NCBI GenBank assembly: GCA_947685225.1
Contig: CANTUV010000077.1
Coordinates: 384,501 to 448,500, forward strand
Direction of reading: 5' to 3'
DNA from: Garcia nutans
Taxonomy: Eukaryota; Streptophyta; Magnoliopsida; Malpighiales; Euphorbiaceae
DNA length: 64,000 bases
In this document: positions 61,089 to 64,000 of the stretch, piece after piece
Position numbering within the stretch: position 1 is the first letter of the stretch
How the letters are laid out: every line of letters starts with the position of its first letter
Notes under the pieces: generated by a model
Told to the model about the DNA's origin: nothing
Database searches by the model: none
The model's input: only the letters and a program-made list of their open reading frames with translations
Made by a program: the position numbers and the translations under genes

Positions 61089-61541
61089 ATGGCCACTGTG
61101 ACTGTTCCCTCTCAATGTATGCTCAAAACCACACCTAAAACTCAGTTTGCTAGTGCCATTATCAAGAGTCCATCTTCACTAGGATCAGTAAGGAGCATTT
61201 CCAAGTCTTCTGGGTTGAAATGCTCCCAAAATTTTAAAGCATCAATGGCAGTGTACAAAGTTAAACTGATTGGACCAAATGGTGAAGAGAATGAATTTGA
61301 AGCTGCCGATGACACATACATCCTAGATGCAGCTGAGACAGCTGGAGTTGAGCTGCCTTATTCTTGCAGGGCTGGAGCTTGCTCAACTTGTGCTGGGAAA
61401 ATGGTGTCTGGTTCAGTCGACCAATCCGATGGTTCCTTCCTCGACGAGAATCAAATGAAGGATGGTTATCTGCTAACTTGCATTTCATACCCAACCGCAA
61501 ATTGTGTGATTCAGACTCACAAGGAGGGTGAACTTTGTTGA
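61089..61541 (+). CDS. Plastid 2Fe-2S ferredoxin, root (Fd3) type
   Basis: A single coding exon encodes 150 residues. A Ser/Lys-rich transit peptide covers about 1-52, and the mature domain starts near [18 protein letters not shown]. The iron-sulfur cluster ligands are Cys93, Cys98 and Cys101 in [11 protein letters not shown] plus Cys131 in YLLTC. It ends in a HKEGEL-type tail. The mature sequence and the HKE-EL tail resemble Arabidopsis Fd3, the non-photosynthetic isoform that carries electrons from NADPH via FNR to nitrite and sulfite reductases in root plastids. Isoform assignment is from memory. The start is the first ATG of the transit peptide, just after the leader intron acceptor. No defect is seen. 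Confidence 0.95.
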   Translation: MATVTVPSQCMLKTTPKTQFASAIIKSPSSLGSVRSISKSSGLKCSQNFKASMAVYKVKLIGPNGEENEFEAADDTYILDAAETAGVELPYSCRAGACSTCAGKMVSGSVDQSDGSFLDENQMKDGYLLTCISYPTANCVIQTHKEGELC

Positions 61542-62412
61542 ATATTCTTGTATTTGAACCTTAGTAGGTCATGAAGTGTGTCTGGGAACCTGTTAAGGAT
61601 AGCTCCTGATGGTAAAGGTTCCAGTGGAGTAATTGTTCTTTTAGTTTATTTATAATTAGAATGTTGTTGAATTTATTTATCCAGTTCTTACTAGTAATTC
61701 TGTTAAAGAGATTTATGAAACATAATGATTTTATATTCTATCTGCAAGTTTCTTCAATCTTTTGGCTTGATGAGACAAAATTAAAGGGAAAATTGTGACT
61801 TCATCAGATTTTTTTTAAATTTTGTTTGCTATTAGTTTTTTTTTTGTGTGTGTCTTATAGAAGTGTATGAAAAACTAAAAATAAACTAATAGAATTTATA
61901 TTGAGTTTATTCGGTATATAATAAGTATATTATAGTAAATTTTTATATATAATATGAAGTTGGTAAATTTATAAATTGATAAAAAAAAATTTTGATAGTT
62001 TTAGTAATATTTTTTTAGCTAACAAATTTATAATATTTTTAATTTTTCAGACAATTTAAAAAAAAAAATCCAATTGAAATAGTGGAAAAACGAAAAAGAA
62101 GAACCACCTATCATTTTTGCATCTGCAAAGCATATGTGTTATGGGGAAACTGAGAAACCAGAGAATGGGTTCTCAAGTAATCATTTCTAAGCTTCTTTAT
62201 AAGAATGCCAAAGAAAAAACAATGGTCCAAACCTAAAAGTTGGGTAAATTATCTTCTTCTTTTTTTTTTTATCAAAAAAGTATATTGTGAAAAAAATCTA
62301 GAACATAATCTTATATTTAAGGGTTTTGTATAAAAAAATTTTAGAAAAAAAATATTTTTTGAAAACAAAATATACACCTTTATTGATTAGCTTTCAAAAC
62401 AACAACAATTCA
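61542..62412. other. Intergenic spacer
   Basis: It holds the ferredoxin 3' UTR and A/T-rich DNA. A stretch at about 62010-62050 (TTTAGCTAACAAATTTATAATATT) is similar to one near 44191-44215 (GAGCTAGTAAATTTATAATATT), suggesting another small dispersed repeat. No gene. Confidence 0.4.
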
Positions 62413-62865
62413 TTAGGGTGGATTAGTCTTCCATACCCCACATTTTGAATTAGAAAGAGCAGTCCTAGCTAGATTATAAGCTACTGCATTCACAGAACGA
62501 CGAACATAATTAAAATTGACCTCTACTAATTAGGAGATAAGTGAAAAACAATCATCTAATATAAGACCTAAAGGAGAATTAAAACTAGTAGAATTCTTCA
62601 AATAGTTAATAACAACCAAACAATCAGATTCAATTGTTACTCTGTGCCAACCTTCCTCCACAGCTCAGTGCCTCCCTGATTCTAAAAGCTTCAGCTATAA
62701 TACCATTTAAATTTTCACCATAATTGCTTGCTCTAGCAGCCACAAAACTTCCCTCATAATTCCTAAGAATCATACCCACATAATGAGAGAAATTTTCAAA
62801 AGAGATTGCAGCATCCACGTTCAATTTCAGACATCCTTCACTTGGTTTAGACCAGGCATTACTGC
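62413..62865 (-). pseudogene. RNase H-like (RVT_3) fragment, frameshifted
   Basis: After an acceptor-like TTGCAG, the minus strand reads WSKPSEGCLKLNVDAA, GMILRNYEGSFVAARAS and AEAFRIREAL. Then the frame breaks near 62660, and similarity resumes in another frame with WHRVTIESDCLVVINYL and VNAVAYNLARTAL, interrupted by a stop. This is the RNase H domain found in plant LINEs and in related host genes (RVT_3), with the acidic residues in LNVDAA, AEAF and ESDC. The frameshift and stops make it non-functional. The preceding splice acceptor suggests it came from an intron-containing host gene rather than straight from a LINE. Confidence 0.75.
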
Positions 62866-62917
62866 CTGCAACAAATGCACCAAAATTAGCATAAACGAAT
62901 GATGAGGAGGCTATTAG

Positions 62918-63243
62918 TGTTTTAGAATACAAGGGGGTAATAGAAAGCAAGGAATAAGGATAGTAAAAAAAATATGTGCTGGAAAAATCTGTATATATTA
63001 TTTTTTTTATTGAACTAAACATTGCTTATATACAGAAAAATTCAGCCAACACTTCCTAAAATTAAGCAACTAAATGGAGCATGTTTACATGTTTACTAAA
63101 CTCCTAAAAACCAACAACTAATCAGCCATTACATTTTGAAAGAGTCAAATAAAATCTAAAAGATTAAAACACGACAGACATAAAAAATTCAAGCTGAGAT
63201 ATTGATCAAGTCTTGTTGCAGCATTTGAAGCAACCCTTCAACA
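62918..63243 (-). mobile_element. 3' LTR of the Ty1/copia element, about 326 bp
   Basis: It begins TGTTGAAGGG immediately after a polypurine tract (AAGGAGGAG, 63252-63244) and is taken to end at TTCTAAAACA (62918), giving the TG...CA form. Inside, on the minus strand, are a TATA box (TATATAAG, about 63032-63025) and a poly(A) signal (AATAAA, about 63012-63007). The 5' LTR is outside the window, so the lower end is a best guess. Confidence 0.7.
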
Positions 63244-63254
63244 CTCCTCCTTGC

Positions 63255-64000
63255 TTAGTTGCTGCAAACTCCAAGCTTCTCTCTAAGAAACTCAAACTTG
63301 CTTCTTGGCAAGGGCTTTGTGAAAATGTCTGCCATCTGAAGATCAGTTCTACAATATTTCAGTCCAACAGAACCTTCTTTCTGTAGATCTCTAAGAAAGA
63401 ATAACTTGATATTGAAGTGCTTTATCTTCTCATGAAAAATATGATTGTTTGAGATAGCAATGGCAGCTTGATTATCTATAAATACTTTTGTGCACCCTTC
63501 TTGCTTCAAGTTTAGGTCAATCAACACTTTTCTAAGCCATAAAACTTGATTTGCAGCAGCTGTTGCTGCAATGAATTCAGCCTCAGCTGTTGATTGGGCA
63601 ACTATTTCTTGCTTCTTGGAACACCAAGAGAACACACCTGAACCAAGATTAAAACAATAACTTGTATTACTTTTCATATCATCAAGAGAGCCAGCATGAT
63701 CACTGTTAGAATATCCCTGTAAAATACAATTCTGTCTTACACAAAATTTAACTCCAAAATTCATTAATCCTTTCACATACCTCAGTACTCTTTTAGCAGC
63801 CTTGAAATGAGTTTTAGTTGCACAATTAGTAAACAAGGATAGTAAGCTTACTGCATGTAAAATATTAGGCCTTGTAGCTGTAAGATACATCAGACATCCC
63901 ACCAGGCTTCTGTAAAGAGTTTCATCTACTCTTTCAGCTTCATCCTTCTTGCATAGCTTCTCTTTCTAACACGTAGGAGTAGCTATGGCTTTACACTCAT
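63255..64000 (-). CDS. Ty1/copia pol 3' end: reverse transcriptase tail and RNase H
   Basis: This is the C-terminal part of a copia polyprotein; the rest lies beyond the window. It shows YRSLVGCLMYLTATRPNI, HFKAAKRVLRYVKG, the RNase H signature QGYSNSDHAGSLDDMKS, STAEAEFIA, IDNQAAIAIS, KHFNIKLFFLRD and the usual ending MADIFTKPLP. One in-frame TAG at 63968-63966 interrupts the conserved stretch before YRSLVGC, so this copy's polyprotein is broken. The stop TAA is followed directly by the polypurine tract and LTR. Confidence 0.93.

Overview
This window is nuclear DNA from a flowering plant, most likely a eudicot. The evidence is split genes with GT-AG introns, very AT-rich intergenic DNA full of (TA)n and (AAT)n microsatellites, plant-only families (TGA and ABI5-type bZIP factors, BIC, plastid ferredoxin) and plant retroelements. 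I cannot name the species. No bacterial or CRISPR-like feature is present. All exon maps were drawn by hand from splice signals and family similarity recalled from memory; no search or expression data was used.

Layout. 1-1.7 kb: an ABI5/DPBF-like bZIP gene (+). 3.4-12.4 kb: a 15-exon gene for a 1,242-residue nuclear-type protein resembling a plant family linked to the ADA3 subunit of SAGA (+), with an upstream ORF in its leader and an Au-type SINE in intron 3. 12.4-19.8 kb: AT-rich spacer with a second tRNA-like SINE. 19.8-31.6 kb: a complete 12-exon TGA9-type bZIP gene (-) carrying a LINE, a MITE and two tandem duplications in its introns. 34.4-37.3 kb: an unrecognised ORF and an F-box/LRR-like gene tail, both on the minus strand. 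38.0-42.0 kb: a TIR element followed by a TM9SF (nonaspanin) pseudogene (+). 45.5-51.2 kb: a BIC-type gene (+), a short FD-like bZIP gene (-) and a second, broken BIC copy split by a hAT-like element (+). 53.7-55.4 kb: a ribosomal protein uL1/RPL10A gene with no visible start codon (+). 58.9-61.5 kb: a root-type ferredoxin gene with a 2-kb leader intron (+). 62.4-64 kb: an RNase H-like fragment beside the 3' end of a Ty1/copia element (-).

How they relate. There is no operon logic here. Three bZIP genes from different groups lie within 47 kb. The two BIC loci share an upstream block with paired ACGT cores, the type of site bZIP factors bind, which fits light-regulated BIC expression (inference). 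Most of the unusual structure is gene decay and transposon insertion: two clear multi-lesion pseudogenes, one near-intact gene lacking a start codon, and several elements with readable target-site duplications.
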